From NCBI RefSeq assembly GCF_009769385.1, contig NZ_VKAB01000023.1, positions 1 to 64,000 on the forward strand: a stretch of DNA of 64,000 bases. The letters are read 5' to 3'. Origin of the DNA: Saccharothrix deserti. Lineage in GTDB: Bacteria; Actinomycetota; Actinomycetes; Mycobacteriales; Pseudonocardiaceae. A program made the position numbers and the translations under genes. Below are positions 14,649 through 22,456 of the stretch, in pieces. Within the stretch, counting starts at the first letter, position 1. Each line of letters starts with the position of its first letter. The notes beneath the pieces are model-generated. The model did not search any database and was not told where the DNA came from. It saw nothing but the letters and a program-made list of their open reading frames with translations.

Positions 14649-16334
14649 TCACTGGCCGGCCGGCTTGAGCTTCATGATGATCTCGGAAGCCTCGGGGCGC
14701 GCCCACAGTGCCGGGAACGCGTACAGGTCTTCCTTCGTGGGCCAACCGGTGAACTTCTTCGCGTTGTACTCGCTGGTGATACCACCGGTCAGGACCGGGA
14801 TGTACGGGATCGACTCCTCGATCTCCGTCTGGATGGTGTCGAAGTACGGCTGGCGGGCGGCGTCGTCCTCCGGGTCGATGCCCTTCAGCGCGGTGAGCGC
14901 GGCGTCGACTTCGGGGTTGGAGAAGCGGGAGAAGTTCGGGTTCGCCACCTCGCCGACCTTGGCCGTGGTCGCGGTGCTGAAGAAGTAGGACGCGTTGTAG
15001 AACGGGTCGGGCGCCGGACCCTGGTGGATCGAGTCGATCAGCAGCTCGAACTCGCCCTGGCCACGCGCGTCGGACCACTCGTTCCAGGACAGCTGCTGCG
15101 CGGTGATCTTGATGCCGACCTGCTGGAGCTGCTGGCTCAAGGTGTCGACGGCGGTGATGTAGTCGGTCCAGCCGGCGACGACCTTGAGCGTCATGGCCAG
15201 CGGCTTGCCGTCCTTCTGGTAGATGCCGTCACCGCCCTTGGTGTAGCCGGCGCTCTCCAGGAGCTGCGTCGCCTTGGCCGTGTCCGGCTGCATCGGCGCG
15301 GTCTTCTCCTTGAGCTCGCTGGAGATCTGGTCCTTGTCCCGCTCCAGCAGCGCCGCGCCGGGGGACACCTCGCTGGCGGTGTTCTCGAACGCGAGCGCGT
15401 TGATCTGGGTGCGGTTCATGGCGTAGTAGACGGCCTTGCGGACGGCCACGTCGGTCTGCGGGCCCTGGCAGCCCAGGGCGGCGTTCGAGCAGGTGAAGAG
15501 GGCGACCTGGTTCAACGGGGTGGTGATGGCCTTGTAGCCGGGGTAGTTCTTCTCGACGTTCTTGATGTCCGGTACCGGGCCGGTCTGCCAGTCGATCTGG
15601 CCGGCCTTCAGCGCGTCGACGACCCCCTGGTTGCCCGACAGCGAGATGTAGCGGATCTTCTTCACTGCCGGCTCACCGCCCCAGTAGTCGGGGTTCGCCT
15701 TGAGCGTGAACGCCTGGGCCTTGAACTCCTCCAGCATGAACGGGCCGGTGCCGACCGGCTCCTTGAGGGGCTCGGTCGCCGGGTTGCCGATGTCCTTCCA
15801 CTTGTGCTCGGGGACGATGTAGATCTTGCCGAGCACCTGCGGACCGTCCATGTAGGACGGTTCGGAGAACTTGATCGACACGTGGGTCTCGTCGATCGCG
15901 GTCGCCACGCCCTTGTAGTTGGTGCCGTTGATACCCGGGTTCTTGGCGATCATGTCGAGGGTGAAGACGACGTCCTTGGAGGTCATCTTCTGGCCGTCGG
16001 TGAACTTGACGTCGTCGCGCAGCTCGATGTCGAGCTGGGTGCCGTCGGCGTTCCACTCGAAGGTCTTGCCCAACCGCGGCCTGGGCTCGACGTCGCGGAT
16101 GTTGTTGAAGAAGAACATCGGCTCGAAGATGGTGCCGGGGCCTTCGAGCAGGGTGGGCACGAACGGGTTGAAGTTCGCCTGCATGTCGCCGGACGGGCCG
16201 GGCAGGACCAGGGTGTCCTTGTTCGCGTCGTTCTGCGCGCTGGATCCACCACACGCTGTCGCCAGCATGGCGACCGCGGCCAGTCCGGCCGCCGCCATGC
16301 GCGTCCGTGAGAAGCGCCTTGCCTTCAGGAACAT
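14649..16334 (-). CDS. Family 5 solute-binding lipoprotein of ABC importer
   Basis: The 561-residue exported lipoprotein has a signal peptide with lipobox LATA-Cys28 and the SBP_bac_5 fold (DppA/OppA class), seen in LDIELRDDVKFTDGQKMTSKDVVFTLD and in AVRKAVYYAMNR. It captures the substrate outside the membrane. Binding proteins of this class clustered with glycosidases often bind cello-, manno- or xylo-oligosaccharides; that assignment is from context (GH2, GH36, ROK). Start ATG 16334 is preceded by AGAGG. The gene is first in the importer operon and divergent from the ROK repressor, whose product probably controls it. Confidence 0.92.
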   Translation of the reverse strand: MFLKARRFSRTRMAAAGLAAVAMLATACGGSSAQNDANKDTLVLPGPSGDMQANFNPFVPTLLEGPGTIFEPMFFFNNIRDVEPRPRLGKTFEWNADGTQLDIELRDDVKFTDGQKMTSKDVVFTLDMIAKNPGINGTNYKGVATAIDETHVSIKFSEPSYMDGPQVLGKIYIVPEHKWKDIGNPATEPLKEPVGTGPFMLEEFKAQAFTLKANPDYWGGEPAVKKIRYISLSGNQGVVDALKAGQIDWQTGPVPDIKNVEKNYPGYKAITTPLNQVALFTCSNAALGCQGPQTDVAVRKAVYYAMNRTQINALAFENTASEVSPGAALLERDKDQISSELKEKTAPMQPDTAKATQLLESAGYTKGGDGIYQKDGKPLAMTLKVVAGWTDYITAVDTLSQQLQQVGIKITAQQLSWNEWSDARGQGEFELLIDSIHQGPAPDPFYNASYFFSTATTAKVGEVANPNFSRFSNPEVDAALTALKGIDPEDDAARQPYFDTIQTEIEESIPYIPVLTGGITSEYNAKKFTGWPTKEDLYAFPALWARPEASEIIMKLKPAGQ

Positions 16335-16457
16335 CGTTGATTCCTCTCGTGGCCCGAGACCGGCCGCGGTCCCGCGTTGAGGTGGATTGTTAAGTCATCG
16401 AAGAAACGAAGTCAACACCTCGACGTCATCTGCAGGCCAAGTTGCTACGCTTCGTCC

Positions 16458-16487
16458 GACGAACGAACTAAGGACGAACGAACCAAG
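16458..16487. promoter_or_regulatory. Tandem 15-bp repeats between importer operon and ROK repressor gene
   Basis: Two adjacent 15-bp units, GACGAACGAACTAAG (16458-16472) and GACGAACGAACCAAG (16473-16487), differ at one base. They lie 20 bp before the GTG start of the ROK repressor in the divergent region and contain the AACTAAG motif seen elsewhere in this locus. A role as repressor binding site is likely but inferred. Confidence 0.5.
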
Positions 16488-16506
16488 ACGGACGCAGGGG
16501 GTCCCG

Positions 16507-17772
16507 GTGAGCGGACCGGCGCGGGCTACGCAACACGCGAGCAGCAAATCCGCCGTGCTCGACGTGATCCGCGCCGCGGGCACCATCAGCCGCGTCGGCC
16601 TGATCAACGCCACCGGCTTCACCGGCGCCACGATCTCGACCGTCGTCCGCAAGCTCATCGACGAGGGTCTGGTCGTGGAGACCGGTCGTGCGGAATCGAC
16701 CGGCGGCAAGCGGAGGGTCCTGCTCCAGCTCAACCACTCCTCCCGTTACGCGGTGGGCGTGCACCTGGACCACGCGGGCATAACGTATGTACTGACCAAC
16801 CTCGGCGGATCCGTGGTCGCACGGATTTCGCGGGCCGGGGCAGGTGCGGCGGAACCGCGGACCGTGGTCGGGCGGATGGCCGCCGAGGTGAAGAGCTTGA
16901 TCGACAGCGTCGGCGTGGACCACAAGCGGGTGCTGGGGCTCGGTCTCGTCTCCCCCGGGCCGCTCAGTTCGAGCACCGGCATGGGCCTGACGCCGCCGTC
17001 CATGCGCAAGTGGGAGGACTTCCCGCTCGACCAGGCGTTGGAGCAGGCGGTGAACCTGCCGGTGGTGCTGGACAACGACGCCACGGCGGCGGCGTTGGGC
17101 GAGCACTGGTCGGGCGGTATCGGCGGCACGGCCGCGGCGCTGTACATGGGCACGGGTATCGGCGCGGGTCTGGTCATCAACGGCATCGCGTACCGCGGGA
17201 GCAGTGGGAACGCCGGGGAGATCGGGCACATCTGCGTGGACGCGAACGGGCCGGAGTGCTGGTGCGGCGCCCGTGGCTGCGTGGAGACGATGGCCGGTCC
17301 GGCGGCGGTGGTCGCGGCGGCGCGTGCGGACGCGGCGTTGGCCGGTTCGGCGGGGTTGACCGGGCGGGCTCGGTCGGTGTCGTCGGATTTCGCGGCGGTG
17401 AGCCGGGCGGCGCGGCGCGGCGAACCGTCGGCGATGGCGATCCTGGAGCGTTCGGCGCGGTACATCGCGGTGGCGGCGCGGACGTTGGCGAACATCATGG
17501 ACCTGGAGGTCCTGGTGCTGACGGGACCCAGCTTCGCGATCGCGGGTTCGGTGTACCTGCCGGTGGTGCGGGATGAACTGGACCGGGCGTTCTTCTCCCG
17601 GGCGGCGCACGGCGTCGACGTACGACTGTCCCGCTCGGCCGCCACTGCGTCCGCGATCGGCGGTGCGGCACTGGTGCTGCAATCCGAACTCGTGCCGCTG
17701 CACGAGGGGCTGAGGCTGCCGGAAAACCTGTCCGACTCGGAGCCCGCCGCGCTGCCCGCTTCAGGCGCCTGA
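16507..17772 (+). CDS. ROK-family transcriptional repressor
   Basis: The 421-residue protein has an N-terminal winged helix (SAVLDVIRAAGTISRVGLINATGFTGATISTVV, about residues 14-46) and a ROK sugar-binding domain with GLGLVSPGPL, DNDATAAALGEHW and the signature NAGEIGHICVDANGPECWCGARGCVE (His and Cys zinc ligands intact). It would repress sugar genes until its ligand binds. I choose GTG 16507 because a good ribosome site (GCAGGGGG) stands 6 bases upstream. An earlier ATG at 16387 would run through the 15-bp tandem repeats and gives a sequence unlike the family. It is divergent from the ABC importer and is the only intact DNA-binding regulator of the sugar locus. Confidence 0.92.
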   Translation: MSGPARATQHASSKSAVLDVIRAAGTISRVGLINATGFTGATISTVVRKLIDEGLVVETGRAESTGGKRRVLLQLNHSSRYAVGVHLDHAGITYVLTNLGGSVVARISRAGAGAAEPRTVVGRMAAEVKSLIDSVGVDHKRVLGLGLVSPGPLSSSTGMGLTPPSMRKWEDFPLDQALEQAVNLPVVLDNDATAAALGEHWSGGIGGTAAALYMGTGIGAGLVINGIAYRGSSGNAGEIGHICVDANGPECWCGARGCVETMAGPAAVVAAARADAALAGSAGLTGRARSVSSDFAAVSRAARRGEPSAMAILERSARYIAVAARTLANIMDLEVLVLTGPSFAIAGSVYLPVVRDELDRAFFSRAAHGVDVRLSRSAATASAIGGAALVLQSELVPLHEGLRLPENLSDSEPAALPASGA

Positions 17773-17790
17773 GCGGACGGCTCGCCGGGG

Positions 17791-18432
17791 TTAGCGGTCG
17801 GCGGGGCGGGCGGCCCAGAGCAGGCCGCGTTCCACCAGGGCTCGGACCGGCGGCAGGGCGAGGTCGGCCGGGGAGTGGCCGATCGTGCAGGCGAAGACGC
17901 GGCCCGCGCCCCATCGCCTCGTCCACACCGCCGGCACCGTCAACTGCGCCTGCCAGGGTGCGGCGGCGGCGAAGGTCGTGGTTGCGTGGACGTCGTTGAG
18001 GTCGTCCGTCAGGACCCAGTACTGCTCGGTGCGCAGCGAGAAGCCGGACAGGCCCTCCACCACGGGGTGGGTGGACGTGATCTCCACCCGGTGGTCCACG
18101 AAATCACCGGGGTGGGCGACGAACTGCCCGCCGACCAACTGCATGTAGCCGCGGGAGTGGCGGAACGAGTCGACCAGGCCGCCGTGCCACCCGGCCAGTC
18201 CCGTCCCGGCTCGCACGGCCGCGTCGAGGCAGGCGAACTGGTCGTCGGTCAGCACACCGTCGCTCCAGCACTGCAGGATCAGGTCGTACGCGCCCAGACC
18301 GGCGTCGTAGGCGTCCAGCGAGTCCGACACGTCCACCGAGAACCCCGCACCGCGCAGGAACGGCAGGAACGCGTCGGTGGCCTCCACCGGCGAGTGCCCG
18401 GTCCAGCCACCACGAACCACGAGTGCCTTCAC
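17791..18432 (-). CDS. ThuA-like domain protein
   Basis: The 213-residue product fits the ThuA-like, glutamine-amidotransferase-type fold: KALVVRGGWTGHSPVEA at the start, VLTDDQFACLDAAVRAGTGLAGWHGG near 75, THPVVEGL near 130, TEQYWVLTD near 146, and WGAGRVFACTIGHSPAD near 190. ThuA-like proteins often sit in sugar-catabolic loci (trehalose/sucrose utilisation), matching the convergent ROK repressor next door. I start it at GTG 18432, which has AGGG 9 bases upstream. The frame stays open to 18561, but the extra 43 residues look like the tail of an unrelated oxidoreductase. Confidence 0.82.
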   Translation of the reverse strand: MKALVVRGGWTGHSPVEATDAFLPFLRGAGFSVDVSDSLDAYDAGLGAYDLILQCWSDGVLTDDQFACLDAAVRAGTGLAGWHGGLVDSFRHSRGYMQLVGGQFVAHPGDFVDHRVEITSTHPVVEGLSGFSLRTEQYWVLTDDLNDVHATTTFAAAAPWQAQLTVPAVWTRRWGAGRVFACTIGHSPADLALPPVRALVERGLLWAARPADR

Positions 18433-18590
18433 GGAACAGCACCCTAGGCGACCGGATCGGGCGAGCCGCAAGCGGAACCAGGAGACGCCCGCCGCGTGCC
18501 ACTCGACGAGCAGGTCGGCCAGCTCTGCCGCCGTGCCAACGAAACCAGCAAGCGAACGCACTCGGCGGCGCGGGGCCGCAGGTAGTTGTC
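18433..18590 (-). pseudogene. Possible LLM-class oxidoreductase C-terminal remnant
   Basis: In frame upstream of the ThuA-like gene the minus strand reads LAGFVGTAAELADLLVEW and then HAAGVSWFRLRLA. FVGT-x-x-x-x-A-D-x-L-x-x-W-x-x-x-G-V is the usual C-terminal helix of luciferase-like flavin monooxygenases of the NtaA/DszA type. A neighbouring frame reads DNYLRPRAAECVR just before it, suggesting a frameshift. No barrel is present. This is probably a decayed neighbour; it is short, so the identification is tentative. Confidence 0.4.
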
Positions 18591-18602
18591 GCCGGTGGGC
18601 CG

Positions 18603-19103
18603 CTACGGCGCGGGCGGCTCGGTGGTGGCTGTCGGTGCGGGGTCCGCCGGGGCGGGCGGGGCGGGGTCGGTGGTCGGGTCGGCGACCGGTGGCGGCGGGT
18701 CGTTGCGGATCACCTGTACGGGCGGCTTCACGGGCTCACCGAGGGTCTCGTCCATCGAGGGCCGTGGGGTGGCGATGCGGTTGTTGCGTTCGGCGATGGA
18801 CAGGCCGTCGGACGGTGCGGCACCCACGCCGGGTTGCGGTGCGGCCTGGAGGACGGCACCGGGCTCGGCGGGCGACTCGGCGTTCGGCTCCGCTTGGGCC
18901 ACCGGTTCGGCGGGTGCGGGCTCGGCGGCGGGCCGGGGCGGCTGACCGTCCGGCCACCAGTGCCGCAGGGAGGCGGTTTCGGCACTCGGGGGTGTGTCAC
19001 CCGACGGGACCAGTGCGACCGGCTGGCTCACCACGAGCGCCGACGGGACCACCGAGACCGCCAACGCCGACAACAGCACCCGAACAGCACGACCGACCGG
19101 CAC
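18603..19103 (-). CDS. Pro/Ala-rich exported protein of unknown function
   Basis: The 166-residue product begins with a signal peptide or N-terminal anchor (MPVGRAVRVLLSALAVSVVP) and continues as a Pro/Ala/Glu-rich low-complexity chain with no recognised domain; it ends in PPPPVADPTTDPAPPAPADP and a short tail. GTG 19103 has a strong ribosome site (GAGGGGG) 4-5 bases upstream, which supports real translation despite the biased composition. It may be a cell-wall-spanning or secreted protein. Function unknown. Confidence 0.6.
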   Translation of the reverse strand: MPVGRAVRVLLSALAVSVVPSALVVSQPVALVPSGDTPPSAETASLRHWWPDGQPPRPAAEPAPAEPVAQAEPNAESPAEPGAVLQAAPQPGVGAAPSDGLSIAERNNRIATPRPSMDETLGEPVKPPVQVIRNDPPPPVADPTTDPAPPAPADPAPTATTEPPAP

Positions 19104-19208
19104 AACGCCCCCTCACGGACCGAGGCGGTGCGCCTCCCACATTCGTGGCGGATCTTCCCCCGTTCGAACCACCGGGACAACACCCGTCCGGCGACTGGGA
19201 GACCTCCG

Positions 19209-19853
19209 TCAGGCCCGAGCGACCAGGCCGACCAACTGGTTCACCAAGCCCTCGGTCAGCCCGACGGTGAACATCTCCCCCGCCGTCGGCGCGCCCATCT
19301 CCCGCATGGCCTGCGCGACCGCGTCCGTCGGATTCGCATGGGGCCACAACCCGGCCGTCATCACCAGCACCGTCTTGGCGAAGTGCCGCGCCGCCGCCTC
19401 GTCCAGCACCGGCACGCGAGCCCGCACCAGGTCCGCCAAACGGGCGGTGTGGGCGGTCGCCCTGCGCTTGAACACTCGGGCGAAGTCGACCGGGATGTTG
19501 CGCTCCAGAACCGCCGCCATGCCGCTGATCAACTCGCACATCAGCCGCCGCCGGAGCAGGGACCGCGCGATCGTGGTCGCCACCTCGACGGCATCCGAAC
19601 CGTCGGCCGCCAGCGCGCCCTCGACCTCGTCCAGCCAGGCGCCCCACTCCTCGTCCAACACCTCGAGGAAGATCGCCTCCCTGCTGTCGAAGTACCGCAG
19701 CACGTTCGACTTCGCGAGCCCGACCCGGTGGCTCAGCTCCCGCAGGCTGATGTCGGCGACGGACCGCTCCCGCAGCATCGCGCACGCCGTGTCGAGGATC
19801 GTGCGCCGCCGCTGCTCCACCTGCTCGGGCCTTCTGGCGCGCTGGAACTCCAC
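19209..19853 (-). CDS. TetR-family transcriptional regulator
   Basis: The 214-residue protein has the TetR N-terminal HTH (RRRTILDTACAMLRERSVADISLRELSHRVGLAKSNVLRYFDSREAIFLEVL, roughly residues 15-65) and an alpha-helical C-terminal ligand domain of the TetR_C type that follows. It is likely a repressor responding to a small molecule. The GTG start at 19853 is the first in frame. The intergenic 19854-19964 separates it from the divergent glycosylase-like gene, which could be a target. The ligand is unknown. Confidence 0.9.
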   Translation of the reverse strand: MEFQRARRPEQVEQRRRTILDTACAMLRERSVADISLRELSHRVGLAKSNVLRYFDSREAIFLEVLDEEWGAWLDEVEGALAADGSDAVEVATTIARSLLRRRLMCELISGMAAVLERNIPVDFARVFKRRATAHTARLADLVRARVPVLDEAAARHFAKTVLVMTAGLWPHANPTDAVAQAMREMGAPTAGEMFTVGLTEGLVNQLVGLVARA

Positions 19854-19964
19854 CGACCCAGGCTAACAGCCCGCCGGTCTCTTGCAGCGTGGACGACCGG
19901 TCGGCCACGGCACCTGATGCGGGACGGTGTGCTTGGCAGGAGGACGGCGGGGTAGGCCGAACGG

Positions 19965-20444
19965 GTGCAGACGTTCCTGCCGCGCGCCACCTTCGGCCGC
20001 AGCGCCGCCACCCTGGACACGCGGCGGCTCGGCAAGCAGCGCGTCGAGACCCTGCAGATCCTGCGCGCCCTGGTCTGGCCCGAGTACGGCTGGAAACGGC
20101 ACCCGGCCGTCCTCATGTGGCGCGGCTTCACCCCCGCACTGGTCGCCTACGGGCTGGCCGTGTGCGACGAGTGGCGACGCCGAGGCCACCGGGACGGCAC
20201 GCGCGCCGTGCTCCTCCCCGGCCCATCGGTCGGCCGCATCCCGACCGAGGCCGACATGGACGCGATGCTGGCCGAGGCGACCGACCCGAGGAAGGTCCGC
20301 TTCTTCCGCCGCGGCCAGCCCCTTCCCCCTCCGACCAGCCGTTTCACCCTCGAGCTCGACTTCGGCGAAAAAAGTTCCGCGGACGTGTCGATCCGGCGCA
20401 ACCCCGTTCGTCGCTCTAGTAAGACCACCGAGAAGGGGAGCTGA
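19965..20444 (+). CDS. Pyrimidine-dimer DNA glycosylase-like protein (MSMEG_6728 family)
   Basis: The 159-residue protein matches the actinobacterial MSMEG_6728 family: MQTFLPRATFGRSAATLDTRRLGKQRVE, then PEYGWKRHPAVLMWRGF and ALVAYGLAVC. The region MQTFLP...LD-x-x-RLGKQR-x-E resembles T4 endonuclease V-type pyrimidine-dimer glycosylases, so a DNA-repair role is suggested but unproven. The start is GTG at 19965. The 3' end of this gene carries an ECF42-type promoter (20386-20414) that reads into the DoxX gene one base downstream. Confidence 0.75.
   Translation: MQTFLPRATFGRSAATLDTRRLGKQRVETLQILRALVWPEYGWKRHPAVLMWRGFTPALVAYGLAVCDEWRRRGHRDGTRAVLLPGPSVGRIPTEADMDAMLAEATDPRKVRFFRRGQPLPPPTSRFTLELDFGEKSSADVSIRRNPVRRSSKTTEKGS
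20386..20414 (+). promoter_or_regulatory. ECF42-type promoter for the DoxX gene
   Basis: TGTCGA at 20386-20391 and CGTCGC at 20409-20414, with a 17-base spacer, preceded by an A-tract. The block TGTCGAT-CCGGC...CCCCGTTCGTCGC recurs upstream of the DGPF gene at 21900. TGTCGA at -35 and CGTC at -10 is the known ECF42 promoter pattern. It lies inside the 3' end of the upstream coding region, 31 bp before the ATG at 20446. Confidence 0.65.
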
Positions 20445-20445
20445 G

Positions 20446-20916
20446 ATGACCACCACGGCCGACACCCGCACCGCCACCGCCACCGCCACCACCGCGACCG
20501 CGACCGCCGCCGCCGTCACGACCAAGCGCAACGACCTGGTGCTCGCCGCCTTCCGCATCGTCGTGTCGTTCCTGTTCGGCTGCCACGGCCTGCAGGGCCT
20601 CGGCTTCCTGGGCGGTATCGACGGCCAGGGCACCGCGGTCCCGTTCGGCTCGTGGCCGGGCTGGTACGGCAGCGTGATCGAACTGGTCGGCGCGGTCCTG
20701 GTGCTGGTGGGTCTGGCGGCACGCCCGGCCGCGTTCGTGCTCTCCGGTGTGATGGCCTACGCCTACTTCACCGTCCACCAACCGGAGGCGCTGCTCCCCA
20801 TGCACAACATGGGTGAGCTGGCCGCCGTCTACAGCTGGGTGTTCCTGCTGCTCGCCGCCTTCGGGCCGGGCGCCTTCACGGTCCAGCGCGCCCTCCGCAG
20901 GCAGACCGGCGAGTAA
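20446..20916 (+). CDS. DoxX-family membrane protein
   Basis: This 156-residue protein has about four transmembrane helices and the DoxX signature: FRIVVSFLFGCHGLQGLGFLGG, GSVIELVGAVLVLVGLAARPAAF, MAYAYFTVHQP and HNMGELAAVYSWVFLLLAAFGPG. The first 25 residues are a Thr/Ala-rich tail. DoxX-like proteins are linked to redox homeostasis at the membrane. ATG 20446 has GAAGGGGAGC upstream. An ECF42-type promoter and the nearby ECF42 sigma gene suggest it belongs to that regulon. A strong terminator follows. Confidence 0.85.
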   Translation: MTTTADTRTATATATTATATAAAVTTKRNDLVLAAFRIVVSFLFGCHGLQGLGFLGGIDGQGTAVPFGSWPGWYGSVIELVGAVLVLVGLAARPAAFVLSGVMAYAYFTVHQPEALLPMHNMGELAAVYSWVFLLLAAFGPGAFTVQRALRRQTGE

Positions 20917-20934
20917 GCACGCCGACCGGAACTC

Positions 20935-20971
20935 CCGACGGCGCACCTCCACCCAGGAGGTGCGCCGTCGG
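20935..20971. terminator. Strong hairpin terminator after DoxX gene
   Basis: A perfect 16-bp stem (CCGACGGCGCACCTCC, 20935-20950, with 20956-20971) and 5-base loop, 18 bp past the DoxX stop. Confidence 0.85.
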
Positions 20972-21008
20972 CGTGTTCAGGTGACGAACGGGTGGGCACC
21001 CTCCGGAC

Positions 21009-21848
21009 ATGGCGGAGACCAAGGTGAAGTACCCCGGTCTGACCGACGAGGTCCGACCCACCCCGGACCACGGCGAGGCGACCTACCGCGGCACCGGGCG
21101 GCTCATCGGCAGGAAAGCCGTCATCACCGGCGGCGACTCCGGCATCGGCCGCGCCGTCGCCCTCGCGTTCGCCCGCGAAGGCGCGGACGTGCTCATCTCC
21201 TACCTGGAGTCGGAGGAGAAGGACGCCCGCGACACCGCCCGACTCATCGAGGACGCGGGCCGCACGGCCGTCGCCGTCCCCGGCGACCTGGTGGACGAGT
21301 CGCAGTGCACGGCGGTCGTGGCACGGGCCGTGGAGGCGTTCGGCGGGATCGACATCCTGGTCAGCAACGCCGCGTACCAGATGGCCCAGCCCGACGGCCT
21401 GCTCGGCATCACCACCGAGCAGTTCGACCGCGTGCTGAAGACGAACGTCTACGCGATGTTCTGGCTGTGCCGGGCCGCCGTACCGCACATGGCCGAGGGC
21501 TCGACGATCATCACCACGTCGTCCATCCAGGCGTTCCAGCCGTCACCGCAGCTCCTCGACTACGCCACCACCAAGGCGGCGATCGTGAACTTCACCAAGG
21601 GCCTGGCGCAGAACCTCGCCGACCGGCGCATCCGGGTGAACTCGGTCGCGCCCGGCCCGGTGTGGACGCCGCTCATCCCGGCCACCATGCCGCCGGACTC
21701 GGTCGAGGGGTTCGGCGAACAGGCCCCGCTCGGCCGCGCCGCCCAGCCCGCCGAGCTGGCGCCGCTCTACGTCTTCCTGGCCTCGTCCGACTCCAGCTAC
21801 ATCACCGGCGAGGTCATCGGCGTGACCGGCGGCTCACCGATCACGTAA
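21009..21848 (+). CDS. SDR-family oxidoreductase (general-stress type)
   Basis: The 279-residue short-chain dehydrogenase has TGGDSGIG (cofactor loop, about residues 40-47), SNAAYQ (about 120), the catalytic Ser in TTSSIQ and the Tyr-x-x-x-Lys of LDYATTKAA, and VAPGPVWTPL. The N-terminal 30-residue extension (YPGLTDEVRPTPDHGE) places it with the YhdF/YhxD/YdaD-like stress-associated SDRs that use NAD(P)H. ATG 21009 follows the terminator of the DoxX gene. Proximity to the ECF42 module suggests a stress role; it lacks its own TGTCGA-type promoter. Confidence 0.88.
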   Translation: MAETKVKYPGLTDEVRPTPDHGEATYRGTGRLIGRKAVITGGDSGIGRAVALAFAREGADVLISYLESEEKDARDTARLIEDAGRTAVAVPGDLVDESQCTAVVARAVEAFGGIDILVSNAAYQMAQPDGLLGITTEQFDRVLKTNVYAMFWLCRAAVPHMAEGSTIITTSSIQAFQPSPQLLDYATTKAAIVNFTKGLAQNLADRRIRVNSVAPGPVWTPLIPATMPPDSVEGFGEQAPLGRAAQPAELAPLYVFLASSDSSYITGEVIGVTGGSPIT

Positions 21849-21899
21849 AACCGCTGGTCAGGGACTCGCTAAAAAATCTTGGAAAAATCTCGGCCCGCG

Positions 21900-21929
21900 T
21901 GTCGATTCCGGCTGCTCCCCGTTCGTCGC
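21900..21929 (+). promoter_or_regulatory. ECF42-type promoter for the DGPF gene
   Basis: TGTCGA at 21900-21905 and CGTCGC at 21924-21929 with an 18-base spacer. Two A-tracts (21871-21888) lie just upstream. The block closely matches the element before the DoxX gene, including CCGGC and CCCCGTTCGTCGC. It stands 51 bp before the DGPF start. Confidence 0.7.
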
Positions 21930-21979
21930 GTCAGTAGAGGCCAGGATGGACCGGCCGATGAACCGACAGGGAGAACACA

Positions 21980-22426
21980 ATGCGTTTCATGGTGATCGTC
22001 AAGGCCAACGAGGACACCGAGGCCGGCGTCATGCCGAGCGAGGAGATGCTCAGCGCGATGGGCGCCTTCAACGAGGAGCTGGTCAAGGCGGGCGTGATGC
22101 TGGCCGGCGAGGGCCTGCACCCCAGCTCCAAGGGCGCGCGGGTCTACTTCTCCGGTGACAAGCGGACGGTGGTCGACGGCCCGTTCACCGAGACCAAGGA
22201 GCTGATCGCGGGGTTCTGGCTGCTCGAGCTGAAGTCGATCGATGAGGCGATCGAGTGGGTGAAGCGGGTGCCGAACCCGACCGGCGAGGAGTCCCAGATC
22301 GAGATCCGCCAGGTCTTCGACCCCGAGGACTTCGAGAACGCGCCGGAAGGGCTCGTGGAGCGCGAGCGCGAGCTGCGCGCGGAGTTCGACGCCCGAGCCA
22401 AGGCCGAGCTGAACCAGAACCGCTGA
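21980..22426 (+). CDS. YCII-related DGPF-domain protein
   Basis: The 148-residue product is a YCII-related (DGPF) domain protein: MRFMVIVKANEDTEAG, then VVDGPFTETKELIAGFWLLE, the motif that names the family, then IEWVKRVP. DGPF proteins are the standard genetic partners of ECF42 sigma factors and are thought to be part of their response, with unknown biochemical role. The gene has its own ECF42-type promoter and ends 63 bases before the sigma gene. Residues from about 110 onward form a charged tail (ERERELRAEFDARAKAEL). Confidence 0.92.
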   Translation: MRFMVIVKANEDTEAGVMPSEEMLSAMGAFNEELVKAGVMLAGEGLHPSSKGARVYFSGDKRTVVDGPFTETKELIAGFWLLELKSIDEAIEWVKRVPNPTGEESQIEIRQVFDPEDFENAPEGLVERERELRAEFDARAKAELNQNR

Positions 22427-22456
22427 ACCGGGGGCTGCTCGTCCCTTCGCCTTGCC

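Noticed and set aside
12846-16310. Plus-strand open frame of more than 1100 codons opposite the ABC importer operon
   Set aside because: Low-complexity shadow of the permease and binding-protein genes on the other strand; no start context or domain.
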